A DNA stretch of 64,000 bases from Candidatus Palauibacter polyketidifaciens. GTDB taxonomy: Bacteria; Gemmatimonadota; Gemmatimonadetes; Palauibacterales; Palauibacteraceae. The notes beneath the pieces are model-generated. The model did no database searches, was not told where the DNA came from, and saw nothing but the letters and a program-made list of their open reading frames with translations. The stretch covers positions 51,250 through 115,249 of the forward strand of contig NZ_CANPVO010000023.1 in NCBI RefSeq assembly GCF_947581785.1. The letters are read 5' to 3'. Both the position numbers and the translations under genes were made by a program. Shown here one piece after another: positions 52,441-60,710 of this stretch; the stretch's first letter is position 1; each line of letters opens with the position of its first letter.

Positions 52441-53061
52441 ATGCCCCGTACGGCTGGGACGAGCGCCGAAGCGAGCGCGGAGCCGAGCGGCCCCGTGGTC
52501 AGCTTCACCCGCATGGAGGACGGCACCCGCGAGGACTACGAACTGCTCTCGCGCCTCGAGGACGATTTCGCTGCCGACACCGCGGACCGCGTCCTGGCGC
52601 ACCTCCGCCAGCTCTCCGGCTCGGTCGGCGGCTACCAGGTGGACCGGCTGGAGCACTCCCTGCAGAGCGCGACCCGCGCCCACCGCGACGGCGCGGAGGA
52701 GGAGATGGTGGTCGCCGCGCTCCTGCACGACATCGACGATCTGCTGGCCCCGCACAGCCACGGCGAGCTGGCCGCGCTCCTCCTGCGCCCCTTCGTGACC
52801 GAGCGGACGCACTGGATCGTCCGGCACCACGGCCTGTTCCAGCTCGTCTACTACGCCCACCACATGGGCCGCGACCCCAACGCGCGCGACAGGTACCGCG
52901 ACCACCCCTGGTACCAGGACGCCGTGGACTTCTGCCACCGCTGGGACCAGTCCTCGTTCGATCCCGACTACGATTCGCTGCCGCTGGAGTTCTTCGAGCC
53001 GATGGTCCGCCGGATCTTCGCGCGCGACCCGTTCAGCCTCTGGCCGAGGGGGCGATCATGA
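52441..53061 (+). CDS. HD-domain protein, probable mixed-valent diiron oxygenase (TmpB/PhnZ-like)
   Basis: A 206-residue protein. Its ligand pattern fits oxygenases of the PhnZ/TmpB/MIOX class rather than phosphohydrolases: H72 (RLEHSLQSATRA), H96-D97 (AALLHDIDD), H105 or H107 (APHSHGEL), H129/H130 (VRHHGLFQ) and D169 (CHRWDQSSFDP), with Y65 just before the first ligand. TmpB cleaves the hydroxylated phosphonate made by TmpA to glycine betaine and phosphate. GGAGAG lies 9 nt before the ATG. It is coupled to the next gene by a 4-nt overlap. Function inferred from residues and neighbour. Confidence 0.8.
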   Translation: MPRTAGTSAEASAEPSGPVVSFTRMEDGTREDYELLSRLEDDFAADTADRVLAHLRQLSGSVGGYQVDRLEHSLQSATRAHRDGAEEEMVVAALLHDIDDLLAPHSHGELAALLLRPFVTERTHWIVRHHGLFQLVYYAHHMGRDPNARDRYRDHPWYQDAVDFCHRWDQSSFDPDYDSLPLEFFEPMVRRIFARDPFSLWPRGRS

Positions 53062-54539
53062 CCGCGCCGCCGCGGCGCCTCGACCTTCATTCGATCCGCG
53101 CGGCCGCGGTTGCCGCGGTCCTGGCCGGGGCGCTGGCAGGCTGCGCCCCGGGTGGCGACGACGAACTGCAAGCCCAGCTCGACGCCGTCTTCACCGACTA
53201 CTCCAGCGCCGATGGGCCCGGCTGCTCCTTGGGCGTGATCCGGGACGGCCGCCTGATCCACGCCACCGGCTACGGCGCCGCCAACCTCGACTACGGCATC
53301 CCGAACCGCCCCGCGACCATCTATCGCATCGCGTCCGTCTCCAAGCAGTTCACGGCCGGTGCCGTCGCCCTCCTCGCCCTCCGGGGAGAGGTGGACCTGG
53401 ACGCTCCCGTCCAGCGCTACGTTCCCGAGTTCCCCGACTACCCCGACCCTCCCACGGTCCGACACCTCATCCACCATACCTCCGGCGTGCGCGACTACCT
53501 CGGGGTCTTCTCCCTGGCGGGGAGCCGGAGCGAGGACTTCATCACGAATCCAGACATCCTCGACGCGATCCACCGGCAGCGCGAACTCAACTTCCCGCCG
53601 GGCGCCGAGTACCTGTACAGCAACTCCGGCTACGTCCTGCTCGCCGAGATCGTGGCCAGGGTATCGGGTCAGAGCCTGCGCGAGTTCGCCCAGGCCGAGT
53701 TCTTCGATCCCCTCGGCATGCCTCGCACGCACTTCCACGACGACCACAACGAGGTCGTCTCCGACCGGGCCACCGGCTATTCGCCCACCGATGACGGCTT
53801 CCGGATCGACATGACGACGCTCGACGTCGTCGGAGACGGCGGCATCTACACTTCGGTCGAGGAGTGGCCCGCGTGGGACCGCAACCTCACCGAGGGCACG
53901 GTCGGCGGACCCGAATGGGTCGCGCTCATGCACGAGCGGGGCGTGCTCACCTCCGGCGACACGATTCCCTACGCCTTCGGCCTCTCCCACGGCGAACACC
54001 GGGGGGTGGCCACGGTGGGGCACAGCGGCTCGTGGGTGGGCTACCGCACGGGCATGTCCCGCTATCCGGACGCCGGCTACTCGTTCGTGGCTCTGTGCAA
54101 CCGGTCGAGGATCGATCCCATGGCCCTCATCCGGAGCACGGCCGAGATCTACCTGGAAGACGTGATGGACCCGCCCGAGGAGGTCGCCGACGTGGCGGAG
54201 GCTGCGGAGGCGGAGACGGCGGAGGAGGCCCCAGCGGAGGACGACGCCTCCGACGCTCAGCCCGACCGAGATATCCCGAATCGGTCGCGTTACGCCGGAT
54301 CCTTCTACAGCCCCGAACTGGACGCCACCTATCGGATCGAGGAGGAGGGCTCCGCGGGGCTCACCCTTCGCGTCGGACGGCGGGACCCGGTTGCGCTCGC
54401 GGCCGAAGCCGACGGACAACTCACGACCGAGGACGGCCCGACCTTCCGATTCTCCGAACTCGCCGGCGGCCGGTACGAGGCGATGACCGTCGACGCCGGG
54501 CGGGTCAGGAACCTGCGGTTCGCGCGGACGGAGGGGTAG
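53058..54539 (+). CDS. Serine hydrolase lipoprotein, beta-lactamase family (class C)
   Basis: A 493-residue lipoprotein (signal ends LAGALAGC, Cys about 29). Catalytic motifs are S93-V-S-K96 (IASVSKQFTAG), YSNSGY (general-base Tyr) and HSGSWVGYRT in place of KTG. After the catalytic domain comes an acidic, low-complexity linker (EEVADVAEAAEAETAEEAPAED, about 376-400) and a C-terminal beta-barrel domain (SRYAGSFYSPELDATYRI) of the DUF3471/lipocalin-like type. A periplasmic peptidase or esterase is likely. It overlaps the HD gene by 4 nt, but a role in the same pathway is not evident. Confidence 0.87.
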   Translation: MTAPPRRLDLHSIRAAAVAAVLAGALAGCAPGGDDELQAQLDAVFTDYSSADGPGCSLGVIRDGRLIHATGYGAANLDYGIPNRPATIYRIASVSKQFTAGAVALLALRGEVDLDAPVQRYVPEFPDYPDPPTVRHLIHHTSGVRDYLGVFSLAGSRSEDFITNPDILDAIHRQRELNFPPGAEYLYSNSGYVLLAEIVARVSGQSLREFAQAEFFDPLGMPRTHFHDDHNEVVSDRATGYSPTDDGFRIDMTTLDVVGDGGIYTSVEEWPAWDRNLTEGTVGGPEWVALMHERGVLTSGDTIPYAFGLSHGEHRGVATVGHSGSWVGYRTGMSRYPDAGYSFVALCNRSRIDPMALIRSTAEIYLEDVMDPPEEVADVAEAAEAETAEEAPAEDDASDAQPDRDIPNRSRYAGSFYSPELDATYRIEEEGSAGLTLRVGRRDPVALAAEADGQLTTEDGPTFRFSELAGGRYEAMTVDAGRVRNLRFARTEG

Positions 54540-54544
54540 CGAGC

Positions 54545-54952
54545 CTGGTCGCGAAACTCCTCTCCGGCGGCAATCCCCAGATTCCGAAAGGGGATGGAGA
54601 TGCGCCCGTGCAGGCATACATCGCGGCCATGCCGGGCTGGAAGCGGGAGGTCGGCCGCCACCTCGACGCGCTCATCGAGCGGAGCGTGCCCGACGTCCGC
54701 AAGGCGGTCCGCTGGAACTCGCCCTTCTACGGCATCGAGAACCAGGGCTGGTTCCTCTCGTTCCATTGTTTCACGCGGTACATCAAGGTGACTTTCCTCA
54801 ACGGCGCTTCGCTGCGTCCCGCGCCGCCGGTGAAATCGAAGCACGAGCACGTCCGGTACTTCCACATCCATGAGGAGGACGAGGTGGACGAAGACCGTCT
54901 GGCGGGCTGGCTTCGGCAGGCATCGGCGCTCCCCGGAGAGGACCTTTTCTGA
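54545..54952 (+). CDS. DUF1801 domain-containing protein
   Basis: About 135 residues of the DUF1801 (YdhG-like) fold: NPQIPKGDGDAPVQAYIAAMPGWKR, VRKAVRWNSPFYGIENQGWFLSFHCF and KHEHVRYFHIHEED. Function is unknown for the family. No ATG precedes the conserved N-terminus; a CTG at 54545 with GGAGG about 10 nt upstream gives the usual length, while GTG 54608 would cut into the conserved start. The stop overlaps the next ATG by one base. Confidence 0.72.
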   Translation: MVAKLLSGGNPQIPKGDGDAPVQAYIAAMPGWKREVGRHLDALIERSVPDVRKAVRWNSPFYGIENQGWFLSFHCFTRYIKVTFLNGASLRPAPPVKSKHEHVRYFHIHEEDEVDEDRLAGWLRQASALPGEDLF

Positions 54953-56091
54953 TGATTGAATGGCTGGGGATCGGTCACCTGTTCGAGCTTTCGGGGACGG
55001 AAGCGGTCGCGGGCTTCCTCGCCCCGCTGGCGATCTGCGCCGCGTTCTTCGTGGTACAGCTCATCCTGCCTGGTAGGCGGATCCCGGGTTACGTCATCGA
55101 TGCGGAGACCGGCGAGCCCCGCGGTTACCGTCTGAACGGCCTGCTGGTGTTCGTGCTCGCGGAACTCGTGTGGGCGCTCGAACTCACCGGGATGCCGCGG
55201 GACTGGTTCTACCGATCCACCGCCTACCAGGTGGCCGGCGGCACGATCCTGTGCCTGATCTTCGCCCTCTTCGCCGTGTTCGGCGGGTCGCGCGCCAAGG
55301 TGGAGCGTCCGCTCGCCGCCCTGTGGGAAGGGCGCGTCCTCGAGCTCTCGTTCTTCAACGAGCGCTTCGACGTGAAGATGTTCCTGTACGTCGTCGGCGG
55401 GACGATGCTGTCGCTGAACGCCCTCTCCGGAGCCGCCTACCACTACGGGCTCTTCGGCGCGGACTCGAATCCCGGCGTCTTCCTGTACGCGGCGTTCCTC
55501 ACCTTCTACGTCTTCGATTACTTCATCTTCGAGCGCGTCCAGCTCTACACGTTCGACGTGATCCACGAGAAGCTCGGCTTCAAGATGATCTGGGGCGGGA
55601 TCCTGGTGTACGGGTGGCTCTACATCCTGCCGCTGTGGGGCATGGCCGTGTACCCGGACCCCGGCTTCGCCGCGCCCTGGCGACAGGTGTGGCTGATCGG
55701 CGCCCCGGCGCTGTTCCTCGTTGCATGGGGCATCACGCGCGGCGCCAACATGCAGAAGTACACCTTCAAGCGCTGGCCCGAGCGCAAGTTCCTCGGCCTC
55801 ATCGAACCCGAGTACATCGAAGCTGGCGACCGCAAGATCCTGTGCAGCGGCCTCTGGGGCGTCGCCCGCCACTTCAACTATCTCGGCGAGGGTTTCTTCT
55901 CCCTCTCCATCGCCCTCGTGTTCGGCTACTTCGCCAACCCCTGGGCCTGGACCTACTTCGTGTTCATCGTCGGCCTGTTCATTTTCCGACAGCGCTTCGA
56001 CGACCAGTTCTGCGCCGAAAAATACGGCCCCGAGAAGTGGGCCGAGTACCAGGCGCGGGTGAGATACCGAATTATCCCCGGCATCTATTGA
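54952..56091 (+). CDS. ERG4/ERG24-type sterol reductase family membrane protein
   Basis: A 379-residue protein with about nine helices and the C-terminal signature of sterol C14/C24 reductases and ICMT-like enzymes: GVARHFNYLGEGFFSLSIAL, RQRFDDQFCAEKYGPEKWAEYQARVRYRIIPGIY. Eukaryotic relatives reduce sterol double bonds with NADPH; bacterial members are mostly uncharacterised. The NADPH-binding residues near the C-terminus look conserved. One-base overlap with the DUF1801 gene. Together with the desaturase-family gene at 0.1 kb it hints at sterol or hopanoid-like lipid modification, without proof. Confidence 0.82.
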   Translation: MIEWLGIGHLFELSGTEAVAGFLAPLAICAAFFVVQLILPGRRIPGYVIDAETGEPRGYRLNGLLVFVLAELVWALELTGMPRDWFYRSTAYQVAGGTILCLIFALFAVFGGSRAKVERPLAALWEGRVLELSFFNERFDVKMFLYVVGGTMLSLNALSGAAYHYGLFGADSNPGVFLYAAFLTFYVFDYFIFERVQLYTFDVIHEKLGFKMIWGGILVYGWLYILPLWGMAVYPDPGFAAPWRQVWLIGAPALFLVAWGITRGANMQKYTFKRWPERKFLGLIEPEYIEAGDRKILCSGLWGVARHFNYLGEGFFSLSIALVFGYFANPWAWTYFVFIVGLFIFRQRFDDQFCAEKYGPEKWAEYQARVRYRIIPGIY

Positions 56092-56145
56092 TACCCGGGC
56101 GCACGGCGAGTCATGCGCGAGGAGGCGGGGAAGAAGGTGAAGAAG

Positions 56146-56868
56146 ATGCCATCAACGGACGGCTGGTCGAGGAGGCGGTTTCTGGGGAGCGGCTCGGCGG
56201 CCGCCGCGGTCGCCGCCGTTTGGGGATGTGCGCCGGACGAGGGGATGCCGGTGGGCGGGGGTAGGCCGGCCCCGCTCACCGGGCCTCGCCGCCCGCTTGC
56301 GGAGCCGGGGCCCATGCTCCCGCCCGTCCCCGCGATCCTGCTCACCGTGAACGGCCGGCCCGGCGACCCGGACGAGATCTCGGTGCTGTGGACGTTTGTC
56401 CTGAGCGGCGACCCGCCCCAGATCGGCGTGAGCGCGGCCTTCGAGCACCAGGCGAGGGAACTCCTGGAGATGCACGACGAGTTCGTGCTCAACGTCCCGC
56501 TTGCGTCGATGGTCGAGGCGTTCGACACCGTCGATATGAACTCCGGGCGCGTGGCCGACAAGTTCGAGCTCTCGGGGCTGACGCGCGGCGCGGCGACGGT
56601 CGTCGATGCGCCCACGGTGGAGGAGTCCCCGATCCACTGCGAGTGCCGGATTTTCGACTCGCTCGAGGTGCCGCCCGAGCGGAAGATCTTCCTCGCGGAG
56701 GTCGTGGCGACGACCGCCATCGAGGGCGCGATCGACGACGCCGGCCGCCTGATCGTGCCCGCCGTGGACTTCTTCGGGATGACCGCCGGGAGCGGCGAGC
56801 ACTACACGATGGGCCGCCGGGTCGGCAACATCGGGATGACGGTCGGCCGAACCGACATCAAGTACTGA
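56146..56868 (+). CDS. Tat-exported flavin-reductase-domain lipoprotein
   Basis: A 240-residue protein (or 251 from ATG 56113). I prefer the ATG at 56146 because GAAGGTGA lies just upstream. A twin-arginine signal (SRRRFLGSGSAAAAVAAVWGC) ends in a Cys lipobox. The rest matches the FMN-binding split barrel of the flavin reductase family (AILLTVNGRPGDPDEISVLWTFVLSGDPPQIGVS, ADKFELSGLTRG, FLAEVVATTAI). Tat export implies a folded, flavin-loaded protein outside the inner membrane. Partner unknown. Confidence 0.78.
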   Translation: MPSTDGWSRRRFLGSGSAAAAVAAVWGCAPDEGMPVGGGRPAPLTGPRRPLAEPGPMLPPVPAILLTVNGRPGDPDEISVLWTFVLSGDPPQIGVSAAFEHQARELLEMHDEFVLNVPLASMVEAFDTVDMNSGRVADKFELSGLTRGAATVVDAPTVEESPIHCECRIFDSLEVPPERKIFLAEVVATTAIEGAIDDAGRLIVPAVDFFGMTAGSGEHYTMGRRVGNIGMTVGRTDIKY

Positions 56869-56877
56869 CGGATCGAC

Positions 56878-57417
56878 TCAGCGCCCCTCCCACTCTTCCC
56901 TGAGGAGTCCGTAGTACACGTCGTCGACCCGTTCCTCCCGCAGCGTCCGGTGGCTGCGCAACACCCCCTCGCGGGTCATGCCCAGCTTCTCCATCACCCT
57001 CAGAGACTGAGCGTTTCGCGCATCGGCGTACGCGTACACCTTCGCGAGCCCGCGCTCGCGGAACGCCCAGGCGACGACGGCGCGGGCCGCCTCGGCCACC
57101 AGGCCGCTGCCCCAGTGCTCCTTCGCGAGCGAGTAGCCCAGGGCTCCCGTCGCATATTCGTCATCGATCTCGATTCCGACTCCGCCGACGACCTTCCCGT
57201 CCAGGACCATCGCCCACACCGGCCACAGGTCCCGCGACGTGCGGATTCGGTCCTCCACGAACTCCACCGCGTGCTCCCTCAGGTAGGGCATCGGCGCCGT
57301 CAGGTATCGGCCCCACTCCGGGTCGCGGGCGAACTCGAATATGTCGTCCACGTCCTCCGGACGGTGCGGCCGGAGCAGCAACCGCTCCGTCCTCATCTCG
57401 AACTCCCGTGTCTCCAT
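56878..57417 (-). CDS. GNAT N-acetyltransferase, RimJ/RimL type
   Basis: A 179-residue acetyltransferase: RTERLLLRPHRPEDVDDIFEFARDPEW at the start, LGYSLAKEHWGSGLVAEAARAVVAWAF (acetyl-CoA pyrophosphate loop, here HWGSGLVAEA) and ARNAQSLRVMEKLGMTREGVLR near the end. It transfers acetyl from acetyl-CoA to an amine, perhaps a ribosomal protein terminus or a small molecule. Converges with the flavin-reductase gene (9-nt gap). No partner on its strand. Confidence 0.9.
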   Translation of the reverse strand: METREFEMRTERLLLRPHRPEDVDDIFEFARDPEWGRYLTAPMPYLREHAVEFVEDRIRTSRDLWPVWAMVLDGKVVGGVGIEIDDEYATGALGYSLAKEHWGSGLVAEAARAVVAWAFRERGLAKVYAYADARNAQSLRVMEKLGMTREGVLRSHRTLREERVDDVYYGLLREEWEGR

Positions 57418-57529
57418 CGTTCAGCCTGTTCGCCGTCCCCGCTCGGGCAGTGTGATGTTGATTCGTTTCGTCTTGCTCGAAAGTTTCGAGATGTCGACGT
57501 CGTTGCTTCATTCAAGGATCTCGGTGCTC

Positions 57530-58804
57530 TCAGTATCCGAGCAGTTCCGGCAGGAAGAGGACGACGCCGGGCAGGCACGCGAGGGCGACCGTGAGCGCGA
57601 GCATGAGCGCAAGGTAGGGCCAGAGCGGACGCGCGACCTCCGCCGGGTCCACGCCTCCCACCGAGCAGGCCACGAGCAGGCTCACCCCCACTGGCGGCAG
57701 GAACACGGAGATCCCCTGGGTCGCCACGATGACGGCGCCGTAGTGCACGGGGTCGATCCCGAGTTGCGTAGCGAGCGGTAGCAGGATCGGCGTCAGCAGG
57801 ACGACCGCGGGCACGCCCTCGAGGATGGCGCCGAAGGGAAGGAAGACGAGGATCGTGAGGAGCATGAAACCGATCTGGCCGCCGCCGAGTCCGACGACTG
57901 TTGACGCCACCGTCTGGGGGAGCTGCAGGACGGCGAGGACCCAGCCCAGGAGGTGCGCAGCGCCGACGACGAACAGCACCATCCCGGACACCACGGCGGT
58001 CTGGACGACCTTGCCCCAAAGCTCCGCGAGCGTGAGGGACCGGTACACGAAAGCCGCCAGGAGCAACGCGTAGGCGACGGCGACGGCGGCAGCCTCCGTG
58101 GGGGTGAAGAGTCCGAAGCGGATGCCTCCCAGGATGACGACGATCATGAAGAGCGGAAGCACGGCGTCGAGCGTCGCGCGGCGGAGTTCCGCGAACGAAG
58201 CGCGCTCCCCGCGCGGCCACCCTTCTCTTCGCGCCTGCCACCCGATCTGCGCCATCAGGCCTGTGGCGATGAGGAGCGCGGGCACAATCGAGGCGACGAA
58301 AAGGGCGCCGATGGAAACGTTTCCGATGACGCCGTAGACGACCATCACGATGGCGGGCGGGATGAGGATGCCCATGCCGCACGCGGCCGAGACGATCGCC
58401 GTCGCGCGCGCCCGGCCGTACCCGTTCGCCGTCAGTTGGGGCACCATGATGCCGCCGACGGCGGCGGCGTCCGCGGAGGTCGAGCCGGACACGCCGGAGA
58501 AGAACACCTCCGCCATGACGACCACCTGCCCGAGCCCTCCGGGAAGGTGGCCCACGAGCGCGCGGGCCAGCGCCACCAGGCGACGGCTGATCCCACCGAC
58601 ATCCATCAGGTAGCCGGCGAGGATGAACAGCGGCACGGCGAGCATGGGGAACGAATCCATCCCCGCGACGATCTGCTGCGGGATGACGACGAGCGGGAGA
58701 TCCGCCACGAGGATGGCGATGACGGCCGCAAGCGCGAGCGCGAAGCCGATGGGAACGGCGGCCAGCACCAGGAGGCCGAAGACGCCGAGGAGGAGTCCGC
58801 CCAT
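57530..58804 (-). CDS. TRAP transporter large permease (DctM)
   Basis: A 424-residue protein with about 12 helices and the DctM signature: AVPLFILAGYLMDVGGISRRLVALARALVGHLPGGLGQVVVMAEVFFSGVSGSTSADAAAVGGIMVPQL, with PPAIVMVVYG and GRFGLFTPTEAAA-like repeats. It forms the sodium-coupled channel for a carboxylate-type substrate with DctQ and a periplasmic DctP. Its ATG shares one base with the dctQ stop. DctP is encoded 1.9 kb away beyond an inverted ATPase gene. Confidence 0.92.
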   Translation of the reverse strand: MGGLLLGVFGLLVLAAVPIGFALALAAVIAILVADLPLVVIPQQIVAGMDSFPMLAVPLFILAGYLMDVGGISRRLVALARALVGHLPGGLGQVVVMAEVFFSGVSGSTSADAAAVGGIMVPQLTANGYGRARATAIVSAACGMGILIPPAIVMVVYGVIGNVSIGALFVASIVPALLIATGLMAQIGWQARREGWPRGERASFAELRRATLDAVLPLFMIVVILGGIRFGLFTPTEAAAVAVAYALLLAAFVYRSLTLAELWGKVVQTAVVSGMVLFVVGAAHLLGWVLAVLQLPQTVASTVVGLGGGQIGFMLLTILVFLPFGAILEGVPAVVLLTPILLPLATQLGIDPVHYGAVIVATQGISVFLPPVGVSLLVACSVGGVDPAEVARPLWPYLALMLALTVALACLPGVVLFLPELLGY

Positions 58805-59328
58805 CAGCCGACCTCCCCGGTCGACGCCGGTTGCTGCGGCGAGGGTGGGGCGGACGTCCCCCCACCCTCGCCTGCTCCTCCGGCAAGCAGGTGGATCGCC
58901 ATCAGCACGCCGGAAACCGGCGCCGCCGCATACACGAGCGCGACGGGCAGGTTCAGGGCGGCGGAGCGCTCTCCCATGGTGAGGTCCATGAGGGCGATGC
59001 CCGTACCGATGAGGACGAATGCGAACAGCAGCACGACCGCCGCCGCGGACGTCTCCACCGCCTTCCTCGCGCGCGGCGGCAGCCGTTCGGTGACCTGGTC
59101 GAAACGGAAGTGGGTTCGCCGCGCCACCGCCAGCGAGGCCCCGAGCAGCGAGAGCCAGATGAAGCAGAAGCGCGACACCTCCTCGCTCCACGGATTCGGC
59201 CAGGCGAAGAGGTAGCGCATCAGGACCTGCAGGAGCACCACGTCGCAGACCGCAATCAGCAGGACGCCAACGGCGTACGTCTCGAGCGTGACCAGCACCC
59301 GGTTGAGCGCCCGCAGCTTCCGCTTCAT
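58804..59328 (-). CDS. TRAP transporter small permease (DctQ)
   Basis: A 174-residue, four-helix protein: VLVTLETYAVGVLLIAVCDVVLLQVLMRYLFAWPNPWSEEVSRFCFIWLSLLGASLAVARRTHFRFD, the typical DctQ core with the W-x-E-E-x-x-R motif. Its C-terminal tail (GGAGEGGGTSAPPSPQQPASTGEVG) is low complexity. It supports the DctM channel encoded next. The ATG has GGCAAGAG upstream. The 200 nt before it hold only the divergent promoter region of the ATPase gene and a short tandem repeat. Confidence 0.88.
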   Translation of the reverse strand: MKRKLRALNRVLVTLETYAVGVLLIAVCDVVLLQVLMRYLFAWPNPWSEEVSRFCFIWLSLLGASLAVARRTHFRFDQVTERLPPRARKAVETSAAAVVLLFAFVLIGTGIALMDLTMGERSAALNLPVALVYAAAPVSGVLMAIHLLAGGAGEGGGTSAPPSPQQPASTGEVG

Positions 59329-59418
59329 TCTCTTGCCGCCCCCTTCCGGGCCAACGGCGCCTCCGTTGCCGGACGTCGAGCCGCCCGCTCGACGGGTCAC
59401 GGAAGACGTGCCGGCTAC

Positions 59419-59442
59419 ACTACCTGCGATACTACCTGCGAT
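59419..59442. repeat. Tandem 12-bp repeat near insertion boundary
   Basis: ACTACCTGCGAT occurs twice without spacer (59419-59430, 59431-59442), 90 nt upstream of the dctQ start and 88 nt before the divergent DUF4143 ATPase start. It could be a scar of the event that put the ATPase gene between dctP and dctQ. Confidence 0.4.
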
Positions 59443-59529
59443 CCGGGCGGATGCGTAACCCCCCGGCGACCGGGCAGCGCTCTGACAATATGCATTGCTA
59501 CTGCAAATTATCATGATAGATTGAAGCGT

Positions 59530-60684
59530 ATGTTCGAACGATCACTAATTCTGCCGAGCGCCGGCACGGAGACATTCTTCCTGTGGGGCCCGCGACAGGC
59601 CGGCAAGAGTACCCTCCTGCGGCAGCGCTATCCGGACGGCCGCTGGGTCGACCTGCTGAAGAGCGACGAGTTCCGCCGCTACCTGACGAACCCGGAGTTC
59701 CTGCGCCAGGAAATCGAAGCGGAGGGGGCTCACCGGAACCGTCAGATCGTCATCGATGAAATCCAGAAGGTGCCCGCGCTCCTGGACGAGGTCCACTGGC
59801 TCATGGAGAACCGGGGCGTCAGCTTCGCGCTGTGCGGATCGAGCGCGACCAAGGTGAAGCGGGGCGCCGCCAATCTCCTCGGGGGGCGGGCCATCCGCTA
59901 CGAGTTGCTCGGGATCACCGCGGCCGAGCTCGGTGAAGACTTCGACCTGACCCGCTTGCTCAACACGGGCTACCTCCCCCGTATCTACGGGGCCCCCCGC
60001 CCCGTTCGCCTCCTGGACGCCTACATCAACGACTACCTCGTCCAGGAGGTCGCCGCGGAGGGAGTGGTCCGGCAACTCCCGGCCTTCTCACGCTTTCTGG
60101 ACGCGGCTTCGTTGAGCGACGGAGAGATCGTCAACCTGTCGAACGTCGCCGCCGAGTGCGGCGTCGCGCTGCGGACGGTGAAGAATTACTTTCAGGTTCT
60201 GGTGGACATGCTTCTGGCTCGCTGGGTCCCGTCCTATCGCGCGCGCCCCAAGCGTCGGGTCATCCAGGCGCCGAAGTTCTATTTCGCGGATGTGGGGCTC
60301 GTGAACCGACTTGCGCGGCGTGGTTCCCTGGCGCCCGGCTCCGAGTTGTACGGAAAGGCCTTCGAGAACTGGGTGTGCCACGAACTGTCCGCCTGGCTCA
60401 GCTACCGGGAATTCGACGGTGAGCTCTCATACTGGCGGCTCGCGGGCGGGACCGAAGTGGACTTCGTGGTTGGCGACATGCAGCTGGCGGTCGAGGCCAA
60501 GGCGAGCCCGAATATCGGCCCGCGCCATCTCCGGGGACTCCGCAGCGTCGTCCAGGATCATCCCTCGATCGGGCACCGAGTCATCGTTTGTCTGGAAGCT
60601 CGCGCCCGGCGGACATCCGATGGTATCGAAATCCTGCCCGCCGAAGAGTTCACCCGGCGACTCTGGCAGAACCTTCTGATCTGA
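59530..60684 (+). CDS. DUF4143-type AAA ATPase inserted in TRAP locus
   Basis: A 384-residue P-loop ATPase: Walker A WGPRQAGKSTLLRQRYP (19-35), Walker B QIVIDEIQKVP, sensor FALCGSSATKVKRG, then the DUF4143 domain (YFADVGLVNRLARRG, GKAFENWVCHELSAWLSY, GGTEVDFVVGDMQLAVEAKAS, a nuclease-like D-x-E-x-K pattern). The upstream 50 nt are AT-rich (CAATATGCATTGC...) and likely hold its own promoter. It lies in the opposite direction between dctP and dctQ, as a later insertion would. Role unknown. Confidence 0.85.
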   Translation: MFERSLILPSAGTETFFLWGPRQAGKSTLLRQRYPDGRWVDLLKSDEFRRYLTNPEFLRQEIEAEGAHRNRQIVIDEIQKVPALLDEVHWLMENRGVSFALCGSSATKVKRGAANLLGGRAIRYELLGITAAELGEDFDLTRLLNTGYLPRIYGAPRPVRLLDAYINDYLVQEVAAEGVVRQLPAFSRFLDAASLSDGEIVNLSNVAAECGVALRTVKNYFQVLVDMLLARWVPSYRARPKRRVIQAPKFYFADVGLVNRLARRGSLAPGSELYGKAFENWVCHELSAWLSYREFDGELSYWRLAGGTEVDFVVGDMQLAVEAKASPNIGPRHLRGLRSVVQDHPSIGHRVIVCLEARARRTSDGIEILPAEEFTRRLWQNLLI

Positions 60685-60686
60685 CA

Positions 60687-60703
60687 CGCCGCTGATCGCG
60701 GCG
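60687..60703. terminator. Short GC hairpin between convergent genes
   Basis: CGCCGC-TGATC-GCGGCG (6-bp perfect arms, 5-nt loop) sits in the 26-nt gap between the ATPase and dctP stops. It is positioned as a bidirectional terminator but has no clear T-tract. Confidence 0.35.
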
Positions 60704-60710
60704 GGGAAAC

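Noticed and set aside
54594..54791. Frame beginning at ATG 54594 within the DUF1801 gene
   Set aside because: It is out of frame with the conserved DUF1801 sequence and has no homology features.
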